Assembly (NCBI GenBank): GCA_016926735.1
Contig: JAFGOA010000014.1
Coordinates: 28,112 to 92,111, forward strand
DNA length: 64,000 nucleotides
Source of the DNA: Promethearchaeota archaeon
GTDB lineage: Archaea > Asgardarchaeota > Lokiarchaeia > Sigyniarchaeales > SOKP01
Direction: 5' to 3'
Notes under the pieces: model-generated
Databases searched by the model: none
Told to the model about the DNA's origin: nothing
Seen by the model: the letters and a program-made list of their open reading frames with translations, nothing else
Shown here: positions 8,901 to 23,900 of the stretch, piece by piece
Position numbering within the stretch: the stretch's first letter is position 1
How the letters are laid out: each line of letters begins with the position of its first letter
Made by a program: the position numbers and the translations under genes

Positions 8901-11900
8901 AATTATGTTGAATCACTTGATTTATTTATCAATTTTTCTGGATCTGTAGAAAAAATAAATCTAAATCCAATATCCTTTGATAAAATTATACAAAATAATT
9001 ATCTAATTAGTTTAAATGATATTTCAGATTGGATTGAACAGATGAGCTTACTTCCTAATGAATATGATGTGTCATTTATCGTTAAAGGGTATTTTGATTT
9101 CAACCAATTTGGAGAATATGAATATACATATAACCTCAGCTCAACGATATTAGATATAAAATCCCCTGTAATATCAATTATAGAGAGTGGGTATAGTCTT
9201 GAGTTTGGAAAGACCTATACTGCTACAGACAATAATCAAATTACATTTGGAATCACATCTCTTGAGGATGATTTTAAAAAAGTAGAAATTTATTATCGTT
9301 ATGATAAAACGTCTCAGCAGGATGAGTGGATATTTTATAAAACAATTATTCCTCAGCAAATCCCTTTTGATATATCCTTTAATATAGCTAATCTCAAGGA
9401 TGATAAAATATATCTACGCTTTAAAATTATCGATAACTTGGGAAATTCAAGAGATCTAATCAATGAAAATAATTGGATAGAGAAAGATCAAAACAACCAT
9501 GATTTTATAGTGAATGGATTAGATGAAAATGCAATATATTCACTTGATTCAGGTAATATGATAGATATTGCTCCAGTAATACATCCCTACGATAATGATA
9601 TAACAAAAGTAATTATTACAACAGAATATGAATCATTTAGCTTAAACAATGTGTATATTGATCATAATAGCATCTATTTTTCAGACATTAATGAAGATAT
9701 TAAACTAAATGCTGTTTTCTATACAATTTTTGGAAATAAAATCACTTCAATTCCAATAAAAGTACAACTTTTCCAAAATAATAATCTTATTTCGTCAAAA
9801 ATATTTTCCATAATCGCTACAGGAATGTATTTTTCAGAAATTATATCGATTTCAGATGTGATTATTAATCCTGAAGTCAATATTCCCAATAATAATATAA
9901 ATATGAGATTTACTACTTCAAAGAAGACATATAATAATTCATATGGAATTCCCTATATTGTAGGTTCTACTTCTCCCAATTTGCAGATATATAATGATAA
10001 TAATGAATTAGTTGATATTATAGATTTAAATCCAAATATTGATGGATATAGAAGTGCTTCCTACTCAAATATTAATATTAGAAATAATTATTTTGAAATT
10101 TCATACCCAACAAATCTATTATATGAAGAGGACATATGTTCAATAGATAAGCTAATTATTGGTGGTATTGAATATGACTTCTCGCAATACTTTAATAATG
10201 AAAATATCATTATAAAATTAGAGTCTCAAACTATATTAGATGGATTTTATGATAATGCTAATCCAATAAAGATTATATATAGTTATGTATCATCTAATAA
10301 ATTGAATCAATATGATGGTAGCTATGATTTTAAGACGATACCACAAGGAAACTACACATTCATTGGAGAGTTTTTAGATTTATCAGGAAAGCGCTCATAT
10401 TATAAAATTGATAATTATAAGATTGATTTCCAAGAACCTCAAATCTATAGACAATTTAGAAACGGAATCTCAATAAATCCAAAATCACATCCAAGTTTAT
10501 CATTTATAATTTTGGATGCCTCAGAGATTATTAATTATTCATTTAACCAATCTCTAGAAGGATATTGGATAAAAGAAGGTAGTCTCTATACTTTTTATAT
10601 AGATGAAAATATAAATCTCCCTGATGGGTATTATAATATTGAACTGAGTTTCGAAGATGCTAATAATTTCCTAAGTTCAATTGTATTTAGCATATTTATC
10701 GATACTCAAGCTCCTAAACCTAAGATTATAAAAAATGATTATGAGTACTTCAAGGGGCTCTATCACGTATATCTTGAGATTGAAGATGATTCTATTTGTG
10801 AGCTTTATTTAGATAAAGTAGTTGATTCTCAAGGAATAATATTTGATAAGATTATACAATCAGTAATAAAGAAAAATGATACTGCTTGGGATTTAGTATT
10901 TGATACTTCACAACTCCCTGATGGCGTTTACAATCTAACATTTATCGTAATTGATCAAGCTGGAAATATGCTGAATTTTAATATAAACGACAGAGTTTTT
11001 GATAACACTTCCCCTCAAGTTGAATCTATCTATAGAGAATGTGAAATCGAAAATCTACTTTATTTCTCAGAAGAATTAAGTGATACTAATTACTTAAGTG
11101 AGCAAGAATATATTTTCATAAAGTCAGTGGATAAAATCTTCGGAAAAACTAATATTGTGGAACTATATTATACGGACCCTCTAGAAGAGCATAATTTAAC
11201 AATAGCGGAAGATCTTAATCTTGAAACATTACTATATAAGGTAATAGGATATTCAAATCCAATTATCTATGATGTAGGAGATATATATAACATCCAGAAA
11301 ATAACGATTGGAGGGATAGAAGTTAATGATTTTTCAATTATACAAAAAGAGGGAGAGCTATTTTTAAAAATAGGAGAAGAATATCGCTACTTATTAACAT
11401 CAAGTAATGCAAATAAAATAACAGCTCAATTATACACTATAAATTCCAATAAATTAGAGCTTGTTTATAATAATTTAGACCAAATTTGGCAATTAAAATC
11501 ACCTAATTCTGATTATTTTAATATATCTTCACATATTTTAATATCAGAAGGACAGACCTTTCTTTTCTGGTTTGAATTACAAGATAATTTAACAAACACT
11601 TTTATCACTAAAAAATATAAAGGTATTTTAGATAATGAATTAGAATTAACAGAAGAAAAGAGCCTTTTTGAATGGAATTTCAGAACTAATCCTGATAATC
11701 AGGGAATAATGATCTTAGGTTCACCAGATCCAATGTATAGTATAATTAATATCAATCACACACTAATAGAACATGATGTATTTAAAGTCTATATCTATGG
11801 ATCTGAAAATAATATAGACTTTTCCTTATTAGGAAGAGCATATTTTAACGGAGATAATATTTGGACTCTTTACTGGGATTATACACATAATTCCATTATC

Positions 11901-14900
11901 CATACATTACCAAAAGATTATTATATTCAAGTAGTTGTACTTGATAGAGCGTATAATTCAATATCTCAAATAGAGTCTATAAAAATCTTAGATTATCAAA
12001 AGCTTGAACTTGTCGCAGAAATGACTTTTGGAGATATTTTAGAGTATAATCCGTCTATTCCACATAGTATTGAAGAATTTTCGACTAAAATAAAGGAATT
12101 TTTTGGAACAGCTGATTTATGGACTATTATATCTGAGTATTATGATACTGAATATGAAGAATGGATACCATTAGCAACAGAGACAACCCAAATTAATATT
12201 CAAGGAGAGTATGCGGATTATTCTATAACATGGGATATCTCTGAGGACATAAAATTCCTTGATTCAATGGGATCACTAAACTATGAGTATCTACCCATGC
12301 AAATAACAGACATCAAAGCAACAGAAATTTGGGGCTCTTGGGGTGTATTTAATTCATTTAACCAATGGCAACCATTATTATTGAAAAATAACAGTGATTA
12401 CTTAGATATCAATATTTATAGTTTTGATAAATCCTTGGGATGGATATTAAATACATCGTTAAGCACAGAGATCCAAATTCCTTATGTTGATAATTCTACA
12501 TTCAAGCTATTTGATATTGATAATGATGGTATTTGGGAAATAATTCGATTTACAAAGACAAGTTTAGATATTATCTACTTAAATAATAGTGTCTGGAATA
12601 TAAAAGAAAATGTCCTAGACAATCAAAATAATGTTTATTTAACATTTGATATAATATATGATAAGATATGTCAAAGCTCTACTCTTTTATTAGTTCAACA
12701 GGAAGGATCTTTCTATACTTTATATAAATATAATCTCAACTCATCTTTCTCAATAATAAGTCAATCAACTACTCAAATAATTGGAAATTTTATCCCAACA
12801 TCCATAAATATTGTTGAAAATTTTGTCTTTACAGACAGAAAAGAAATAATTGTAGGGGGATTTTACTCTCATAATTTCAGTTCAAATCTTTATATTTATA
12901 ACAATGAGAACTTAGAGTTCAAAAACTGTATTTTTGAAAATATCTTAGGAGTAATTGATATCATTGAGTATATGATGATAAATGGAATTCCTACTATAAT
13001 TCTAGGGATTAATCAAATATCAATTGGTAATAAAGATTTAGTAATTTCACTACAATATAATTATCAATTAGATGATTGGATCAAATATGAGCTGTCCGAA
13101 ATTGATGAAATCTCATTTAAAATATTTGATCTAATGTCAATAAATAATAATATTATTATTTCTGCTAATTCAGGAATTTTTAAGGCAAAAATCGAGAATA
13201 ATATTGATAATAAGATTGTTTACAATCCAAGTCTGATAGCTACAGAGACTTTTACTAAAAGTGATCTTGCTCCTGAATTTAATCCAATAATTGAGGTTAA
13301 TCATTCTCCAATATCAGAAATAACAAAAGTATTGTATAAAATAAATGATACATGGAATATCCTTGAAAAAGAAAAATATTATTATTCACCTTTTGAAGTA
13401 AAATTGCTCTTATCTGATATTTGGGAGTTTTTAGGAGAAATAAAGATTATATATAAGTATGATTCAAAATCTGATGAACAAAAGCAAAAGCTTGATACTA
13501 CCTTTGAAATATTACATGGATCTTCCAATAAAGAGCAAATATCTGCGTCAAGCACTTTTATAAATGAGTATCCTCAACCCTTACTCTATTTAAATCCTAC
13601 TACAGATTATAGTTCTGATAATGCTGATTGGATAGAATTAAGACACGAGTGGAATGAAAGGGGAATAAATTATAGATATACCCCTATTCAATCAGAGTAC
13701 AATGTAGCTAATTTTGCTCAGGTATATACCCCATTTTCAAAAAATACAATTCTTAGTATTGATGAGAATTTTCAAATAGATCTTAGTTCAAATGATGATA
13801 TTGGAGAAATTATTGCTGTAAAAGGTATATATTATGGAGGTGAAAATCAAGCATATCACTATCCAATATTTGATTATGAACTCTTAGGTAATGATATATT
13901 ATCACTTAAAAAGTGTAATACACGATCATTATATAAAAAAATATCAATAGACTATATTCCTCAAATAGAGTTAGTACAATTACCTCAATTTAATGAATTT
14001 TGGTTTTTACCAAACACTTCTAGAAGTCTTGAAGAGCCTTACTATGTATGTAATGTTATGGATGATGTAAATGTTTATAAAGACTTTATTCATCAAAAAG
14101 GAGATAATGATTATATAATTGGATATAATGAATATGGAATGTATATTAATTTTACAAATGAGATTAATCCTATAGGAATCCCAAAGGGATCAGTATATTA
14201 TGCAAAAAATAATACTAATTATTCAACAAAAATCTCAATGAAAGATTATGCGATTTATCCATATGAAATTATAGACAAGAAGGATGAGTTAATTGGAGGA
14301 AAATTAATTATAACCCTTAAAGCAGGATTAAATGATATTTTATATGCTGAATTATCCCAGATGATACATGATTCATTTGATATAACAATTAGTCTTTATC
14401 TATTGGACTCTAATAAACAAAGAACCTTTATTCATTCAATTAAAAAGACTTTAGGCTCTAATATTGGATTCTTATTGCGAAATATAGAAATATCTCTCAA
14501 TGAAAATACCCTTTCAAATGGAGAATTAGAGTTATTAAAACAGTCTGTAGCTATTGATTCTGAAAATGATCTATTAGTCTCTTTTGAAACTTCATTGGAT
14601 AATCTAAAGGTTAATGCTGAAATAATCAAAGGTCATTATGCACAGGAAATAATTGATATTTCCTTTGAACCAAAAATACTTAGCTCTGCTCAGATTTATA
14701 ATGGAATACCAATCAATCAAACTTATGTAAACGTACCTCAAGACAATATACAATTAGAATTGATAAATAGATCTCTATACCAATTTAATTCTGAAAGTCT
14801 AAATTATGATTATGAAATTACCATTCAATCATTAAAGGCTGAAAATCTTAAAATTGATGAAAATGATTACGAATTTAATGAAGATGAGAAGACTATAAGA

Positions 14901-17900
14901 CTTCAGAATGAGTGGACGGGATATAGTGGATTAATAACCGCAAATATTACATATAAAGCGTTTAATTGGGATAGAAATAAGATATCAACAGAACCAATTA
15001 TATTTAATTTTAATGGAAATTTCATCAATAAAACTACGCAATTTTTAGAACTTGAGGTATCATTTGATAATAAGGGAGTACCTGGATTTGAATCATATGC
15101 TTTTGATTCAGAAGGTAGATTGTCTTTAAATGCTGAGTCAAAAGATCCAAATCTCATAAAAAGTTATTTTTATAATTTTAGATTGAAAAAGTGGGAGAAA
15201 ACTGAATTTATTGTATATACAAAAATTTCAGGTAAAGAAGGTAATAGCTTACCAATATATTCTTATGTCTTTGATAGGACTGCTATAACATTTGAGGATT
15301 ATTTCAATCAAGTTAATGAAAATAATTTTGAATTACAAGTAATATTTATTGTAGAATGTGAAATAGAAGCGTTCTATCTATCGAGAATTTCATATAATAT
15401 TCAATCTATAAATCCAAAAGTATATTATAGCCCTCCTCAGAATGAAGTAGAAAATACACTTGAAGTTCAATTTGATGTAGATTTAACTAATTATTTTAAT
15501 AATCCAGATATTTATATCAATCAAATAAAGATCACTTTAGATTATTTAGCATCGCTAAATTTGGATAATTCAGAAGACTTTATTCAAAATGCATTAGTTC
15601 AAGAAACACATGGAGTATATGTTCTAAATAAATATCTTGAGTATCAAGAGACTAATCTTGAACAAAATCATCTCTTTCTCTCTAAAGATGATCTAAAAGA
15701 TATAATTATCTATAATTCAGAAGCAAACCTTTATTATCTTAGAATAAAAGTTAGCTATAGTTATTCTCTACTTCTTTATATGAATTTAGGAGATATTTTA
15801 GGAGAAATTAGATCTTCTCTTCAATTATTGAAATATGACTTGTCTCTTTCATTTACTCATTTCAAAATGGAAAGAATCTCAGCATTTAATAATAATATAC
15901 CTTTTGAATTACAAGAAATTATTATTCCAGATTATATCCAATCAGGCAGTCAAATATTCACTCAAAATAATTATCTTAATAATTGTATTGGAATTTTTAA
16001 CGGTTTTCTCAAGAAAAGTAAAACAAAACAACGATTAATGCTTAGACAAAATCTTTATTATAGAGTAAAGGATTTTGGTATCGATCACCAAATACTATTA
16101 GATCAAAGATATAATGATTTTCAATTCCAAATCACAAAACCAGTTGGAGCTTTATTGTCACCCTCAGAGATATATATTTCAAATGAAGAATTATTTAGAG
16201 TAATAACATCCTCAGACATATCAAAAGCAGAATTATATGTTATAAATGATCAAGAACAGGATGAATATATTGGAGAATTGACTCCTTCTGAATCGGAAGA
16301 AAATATCTATGAATATAATTGGCAATCAATACAGCAAGATACTAATTCCCAAACAGGAGATAATATCAAAATAAAGATAATTCTTACAGATCTTTTGCAA
16401 AATACAAATAGCTATGGATATAGTCTTCTTGCAAAATATGAACTTGATAAGCCTGAAATATTAATTTGTAATGGGACTGAGAATTATGAATACACATTAA
16501 CAAATCCATTTACAGAAATTCGATTCAAAAATTCAGAAAATAAGCTTTTAGCTTATTGGAATTTTGAGGAAGGGTGGGGAAATATGGTATATGATGCTCT
16601 TGAAGGCACAGACGGAACTTTAATTAATATGGAAAATGTTAATTGGGCTACAGGTATAATCGGTAATTATAGTTTATATTTTGATGGAATTAATGATTAC
16701 ATTAGAACAAATGTAAATCCAAATATCAATTTTAGAACTAGCGATTTCTCGATTAGTCTATGGGTAAATCCTGAAAACGTTCAATCCTCAACATTATTCT
16801 CGAGTATGGGAGATGTAAATATCTCGCTTCAATTAATAAACAATCAACCTTATTTCGAAATTATAGATAATGATGGAGACTTCCTTTCCAGAAGTATAGA
16901 TATTCAATTAGAAATTAATCAGTGGTATCATCTTATTTTTACTTGGAATGGAGAGGAAATAACAGCATACATAGATAGAGCAATAAATCAAACAGCTCAA
17001 TTAGGAGATGGTAATTTAATAGGCGATCTAAGTACCAATGCTCCTATTTATATTGGAGGTAATGAGAATCCAATAAATCAATATCAAGGACTTATGGATG
17101 AAATAATGCTGTTTGATTTTGAGCTAAATACAGATGAAATTGATTACTTATTTTATAGGAATGAATTTCAGGAGGTTATTTCTGAATCTAAATGGTGGGA
17201 AATAGAAAATGATAATATAGAAGGTGGAGTAATTACAGGAGAGAATTGGCAAGAGGGAAAAGTAGGAGAACAATCATTTCAGTTTAATTCCCATTCAAAT
17301 TCTCCTGAAATCAACGATTTTAATATATTTGATGGACAATCAACTCAAACAGGAAACTTAGAGAGCACTAAAGATAATAAAGGTATAGATTTAACATCTA
17401 CAGAAACATCATTTAATTATGATTTCTCAGATAATAGAAGAATTTGGGAATATGATCAAATACTATGGGATGAGGACTTTACAGTATTTGACTCCTCTTA
17501 TATGAATTATATCTCAAATCCTAATTATGGAAGCTTATTTGAAATAACCAACAACTTAAATATGTTTAATAGATTTCCAACAGCTTCAACTAATATAAAC
17601 TGGAATGATTGGACCGATTTTAACTATAATAATTATTATACAACTTCAAATTGGGATCAAAATGGAGCTTTATCTTCTGAATTAAGACAATTTAATTATG
17701 ATTCAGCACAAGGAAATGATTTAATATTTACTCAGAATAAGGGTATGTGGGATAATCAATGTGGTCTAGAAGATGTTGGAGGAGATAAAGCAACCTTTTC
17801 CTCAACAGACTTAGATTTACAGGATGTAGAACGGTTTTCTCAAGATTTTGAGAATGGGGATTTTACAAATATTTCATATCCAGATTTTTACAATAAAAAT

Positions 17901-20900
17901 TTTGCTTATGATACTAATAGAATTTATTTAGAAAATCAATATCCTGAAATTCATTCTCAAGAGGATTGGATAGATTGGAGTCTAGATAGTAATTCACAAT
18001 TTTCAACTTCCTCATGGAATCCAAGCACCCAAAAATTAAATTCTGATTTAAGATTACGACCAAGTCTAAGTAATCCTATTTATGCATCATCAACTAATAT
18101 CAATAAAGCAACAGATGCATTTGTACATTGGGATTTTGCTCATCAACCTGGTACTGGATGGTGGCAAAATGGATTTCTTTTTTATAATCAAATTGCTAAA
18201 GGACTCCATCCTAAAGCAAATTATGATGCTCTAGCTGTATATCCAGATCAACCGAATTTAGAAGAGCCAAAACATGGTTATACAAGGAAATTTGAGTATA
18301 GTTTAGAATTTGAAGGGGATCTTTATGATGACCATGTAAAAACGGGAATGTCGATAAAGGATTTTGCAATAGGTCCTTTTTCTATATGTTCTTGGGTATA
18401 TTCTAATGTACCTTATAACGATCATCGTTGGAATACTATTATTGGTGAAGATTCTGGAGGAGATTTCAATTTGGCTCAAATAGATCGTGAAGGAGATGGA
18501 ACTTTCCGTGTACATATAGATGGTATTATTGAATCTACTGAGATTCCATGTCCACGACTTCCAGGATGGCATTTGATCAGTTTAGTTTTTGATGGGAATA
18601 ATATAAAACTTTATACAAATAATGTACTTCGAGGAACACTTCCAACCTCATTCTCTCCTGAGAATTTATCAAAAGGGAAAATAAGAATAGGTGGAAGAAG
18701 TGTCTTGGGTGAGAGCTGGGACGGGTATATTGATGAGGTAATGATTTTCAGACACGCTCTTTCTGATTATGATATTAATTGGTTATATACATATCCAACG
18801 TGGGAATCCATCATTTATCAAGATAAATCTAAAATAAATGAAAAAGATGGAATTGGTCTGATCTTAGAAAAGACCTTGGATGTTCAAAAACTTATTCCAA
18901 ATGGATCAAGAGTATTTGAATATCAAGGAGAATCAGGTCATACCTATGATACTCAAGCAGACAATTGGTGGGAAGATGTAGATGCTTTATATAATCAATA
19001 TGGAACATGGGCGGGTTCATCAGGACCTGCAACAGTTTGGACAAATGAATATGTGACTGCTCAAATAGAATCTGGAAATATTAATCAATATTGGGAAAGA
19101 ACAGATATTCTATTAGATATAAGTGCTCTATTAACACCCGCAGATGAAGTGGGCTATTTTGCGATTTATGATTATAGTGATTCAACTTATAAACAGATTT
19201 TTCGAATTACAAGTAATGATGGTTATGATATCTATTGGGACAAGTTTAACAGAATTCAAATAAATTCCCATGATAATTCTGTTATTGATCCAATAAATTC
19301 GAATGGAGATATGGAATTTTATTTCCATAATAAAGCTTGGGATTTTTGGAGTTTAGATTCAACTGTAAGAGTCCTAATGAATCAATTTCTCATTTTTAAC
19401 TATGTTCGACAAATTGAAAGTGAGATTAATTTTAATTTTGGAGATGCTTTAGATGGCGAAAACGATTATTTCTTATCTTTTGCTGGAAAATGTGATGCAG
19501 GAACAGCCTCTTTACAAGTTAATGATAATAATGTACTAAATATAGGTTCTGGGAGTTGGACCGAAGAGACAGATATTTACTTAGAGAATCCAACCTCCAT
19601 ATCTATCAATTTGGATTCATATGAAACAAATAATATAGAAATAGATTACATTTTTCTTAAGAAAGCTGTCCCTACTGATGATTATTTTGCAGAATTAAAA
19701 AAAGAAACTGATTTTAAAGGATTCTTAAATAGATATGATGATTATGATATTTATGATAAAAATTTTGAAATGAATGTTGAATTTGAATATAGATTTAATG
19801 TTAATGATGAATTATGGTCAGAAGCAAGTATAGCCGAATTTTATCTATATGATAATTATTATAATATTTTTATAAATGATAATCAATGGCACACCTTAAA
19901 TGATCATATTATATTTAATTCTGATTCCCAACCATATCTTAACATGACTTTTATTATTGCTAACGGATTGTTAGAACTTAGAAATATGAAATATCATGTA
20001 AGATTTCTATGTAAAGAATCATTTCAAGAAAATTGTATCCTACAACAATCATATATTATATCTGAACAAGTTTCAGACTATTTGCCCCCAGACACTTATG
20101 CAACGTATCGTCAGGATTATGGTTATTTTTTTATAGAAATAGATTATGATTTCAAAACACTCGATGATGGAAATAATTATAGACTCTATAATACATCTAA
20201 TATATACAAGTTTGGAATTGGAATTGATATCCTCAGTGATGGTGTCTGGTTAGATACACAATGGAAGCATCTTAGTAATAACAATTATACAGGAATGCTC
20301 TCCTTTGATGTAAGGTCATTTTTGAATAATAATTCTTATCTTACTTTTGAAGCATTTAATATTACAATTGCTTTAGCAGGTCTGAGTTCTTGCGAGATAA
20401 ACAGAATTTCTCTAATAGAAAGAGCAGATGAAGTGCATCAAAAATCAGAAGTTGATTATTATATGACTCTCTCTCTTTTTGAACATAATTATAATAATAT
20501 ATATGATACTTTAGAGCATTTAAATATTACATTTAATGCATATTCTAATGTAACCTTTTCTGATGGCTATTCAGATGCATTTAAGTTTGACTTATTGGTT
20601 TACAATGTCAGACATTCTCAATGGGAATCAATAGTAGATGTGGTAAAATTACTTCCTAAAGACGGATTCTGGGAAGCAATAGATGCTGAAGAATATATTA
20701 ACTCAACAGGACATATCTCGTTTCAAATAAAAGCTCATATATTATATTATTTTGAATATGAGATTTATTTAGATCAATTCCGTATTGAATGTGAATGGAT
20801 AAGAAATGGAGGGTTCAATTACTCAACTCTTTCATGTGAATTTACGGATACTTTTCTGAATATTTTTGATAATGAAGAAGGATTTGATAAATTATACAAT

Positions 20901-23900
20901 ATTTCAATTAATTTTGATTATAATTTCTCAATTCTTAATACTCAATATGATGCATATGCGAAAGTAATCATAGATGGAAATGAAATAATGTTATCCAGCA
21001 CCGAAGAATTAAATAAACAATTTATGTATTCATTTATATTTGATTCAACAAATCATAATTCTTTTGATATTATATTTAATATCTCAAATGGAAGATTATC
21101 TATACCTCTTCTTACAGATGGTGGTGATTTTAATTTTGACATAAATATGAGATTTGAATGCATTCAAGAGACCTCAGGAAATAGAAAATTACAACAGATC
21201 TTTGATATTTCCCTTCCAGATCAATTAAATAATTTTAAAGAATTTATAAGAGAAAATGGTTACCTCAACGTCTCATTAGATTATGATTTGATTATACTTG
21301 AAGATGGGATTCAATTTTACAATTTATATGGTAGAATAAATAATTTAGAAATTATTTTCTGGGTAAAAGCTGATGGTGTTTGGCATAATGATACTGTAAT
21401 TCAAGCAGACTCTAATATAACAAATGATTTAATAAATTACGATATTAGAGCATTTTTAAATGCGAATAATTTACAGAAATTTGAAGATTTAAATATAACA
21501 ATCGTCTCAAGTGGACAGAATAACCTAACTATTCATGATATAAAATTCTTTGATCATAGACACAGATTACCAGCAAATATAGTGACTACTATAGAATTTC
21601 CAGTAGAATTACTATATGTAGATTATGAATTTGAATTGATCTATGAATATGATATATCAAATGGTTTAGATGGTGTCTTTACAAAAGAAGAAATCTCAAT
21701 ATATAATTTTATAACAACCCAATATGAGATATTGACTTCTACTGATGATTTTACACCTCTTTCCTTTAAATTAGACAATAATTACATTGATCCCATATAT
21801 AATGCTATTAGGATAAATATAAGCTACGAATATTATGGAAATGAGCAAGAACAATTTAATTTAGACTTAGATGTTTTACAAGCAGTTCAATATAATCATA
21901 TCACTTTTGATATTCCTACTGTCTTTGAAAATCCTATGGGAGATGTGTCATTTGCAGGATGGGTAAAATTAGATTCACTTTCTGAATTATCTACTCTCTA
22001 TGGAGAATTCAAAGAAAATGGAGATGTCATGAATTATTTTGGAATTACTGGAAATGGTGAATTATTTTTTGATAAAATAGGGCTTTATGATAATAATAAT
22101 GTTACTAGTGTTCCAAATATTATAAATTTAGGAGAATGGACTCATATTGCTATAATCCAACAGGGAGATTATATCTCTTTCTATAAAAATGGTCTTAAAA
22201 TGGGAGATACACAAATCTATATGAAGACATACTCTAATTTTATTCCTGAGATAATAAGTATAGGATCAGGGTATCAATTGAATTCTTATTTCCATAATAG
22301 ATTTCATGGTTGTATTGATGATATTAGATTATATAATTTTCCACTTACATCTACAGAGATAAACTTCTTATATAATATGGGAAATGGTCAATTTGGATCT
22401 CTTTCAAGGAGGGTTGCACAACCTCGGAATTTTATTCCTTCTGAACAATATAGAATAATAGATCTAAAAACAGGGGACGAATCTGAATGGATTGATTTTC
22501 ATTCTCAATCAATTAGGAATTTGCATGATCTAGGCTCCTTACCAAATGAATTTCAAATCGAGTATATGCTTATAGATTATGCTGGAAATACTGCAATTAC
22601 GGATGTATATAATAGAAATTATAAGACAATACATCATTCAAGAAATTCGTCTATAACTTGGATTGATGAGACTCTTGATCTTAATAGTGGGAATCCAGAT
22701 GAAAGGGAGTTGATATTTGAAGGATCATTTGGAGGAGCTAATTTAGACGTTTTAATTAATGGTTTTAGATATGGAACAGCAAGTTATAATCCTATATTGG
22801 ATCAATATTCAATAACTTTTGGTATAGAAAATGATAAATCTACTTTAGTTGCTTATTCAGATCCGATAATGAGTCCAAGCATCTATTCAAATGTAAATCC
22901 CCTTAATAGAATATCTTGGAATGTTAATAGAGAAGATCTATTTGGAGTAATAAAACATATTTTAGTCGATCAAGATGTTAAGATTACAAATCCCTTAACT
23001 ACTAAGGCTACTCAAAAACTATATTTAGCTCATTTATATGATAGAGGGGTTATCTTAGATGATTATATGAGAATACGGGATGTATATTATATCAATAGTA
23101 CTACGAATGTCTCTGAACATCTCTTATATGGAGAATATCTAATTAATGATCTGGGAGTTGTATCTTTTCCAGAATATTCTAAAGTTTATGATCTTTATAA
23201 TAAAATTGATGAAATTAAAGGAAAAGTACTATATTTTGAATATGATACATCTCAATTTTCCAACATGCTTCATCAAGATAATGCAGATGGTTTTTATATT
23301 GAATTATCTATACCAGATCTTTATTATAGACATACAACAATCGAGCAACTAAATATAAAATTCAATGATGCTTTAGGCAAATGTTTTGCTAAGACTTACT
23401 ATGATCTTGATTTAAGGAAATATTTCATTGGACCAGATAAGGATAACTATGAAGAAGTAATATTTGGATTTGGGAAAATGCGTACAATTCCTCTTTATAT
23501 TGACTTGCAAGAAATCTCATTTTCCAATCCTTATGCTAAATTTGATTTGAGTATGCTTGAATCCATTTCAATAGAAATTATTGATAATAAGCAATTTCCA
23601 AGTTCTTTAATGCAATATGAAGAAGGAATTTCCCTTCTAAATCTTCCATATCAAAAAATTGCCATAAAAACTATTAAGCTTTATAATTCAATTTCAGATG
23701 ACTTAATTGAAGATGATCAAGGATTTATCCACTCACAAATAAGATTACAAGCTCCGAATTATTTCAATGTATTTGTAGATGATGACTTTAAAATTAAACG
23801 AGAAGAGATTAATCTTACAGACATAAGTATTTATGCTAACCAAGAAAAGATTGTAGATTTTGTTGATATCGAATATTCAGATAATATTGAGGTGTATTTA

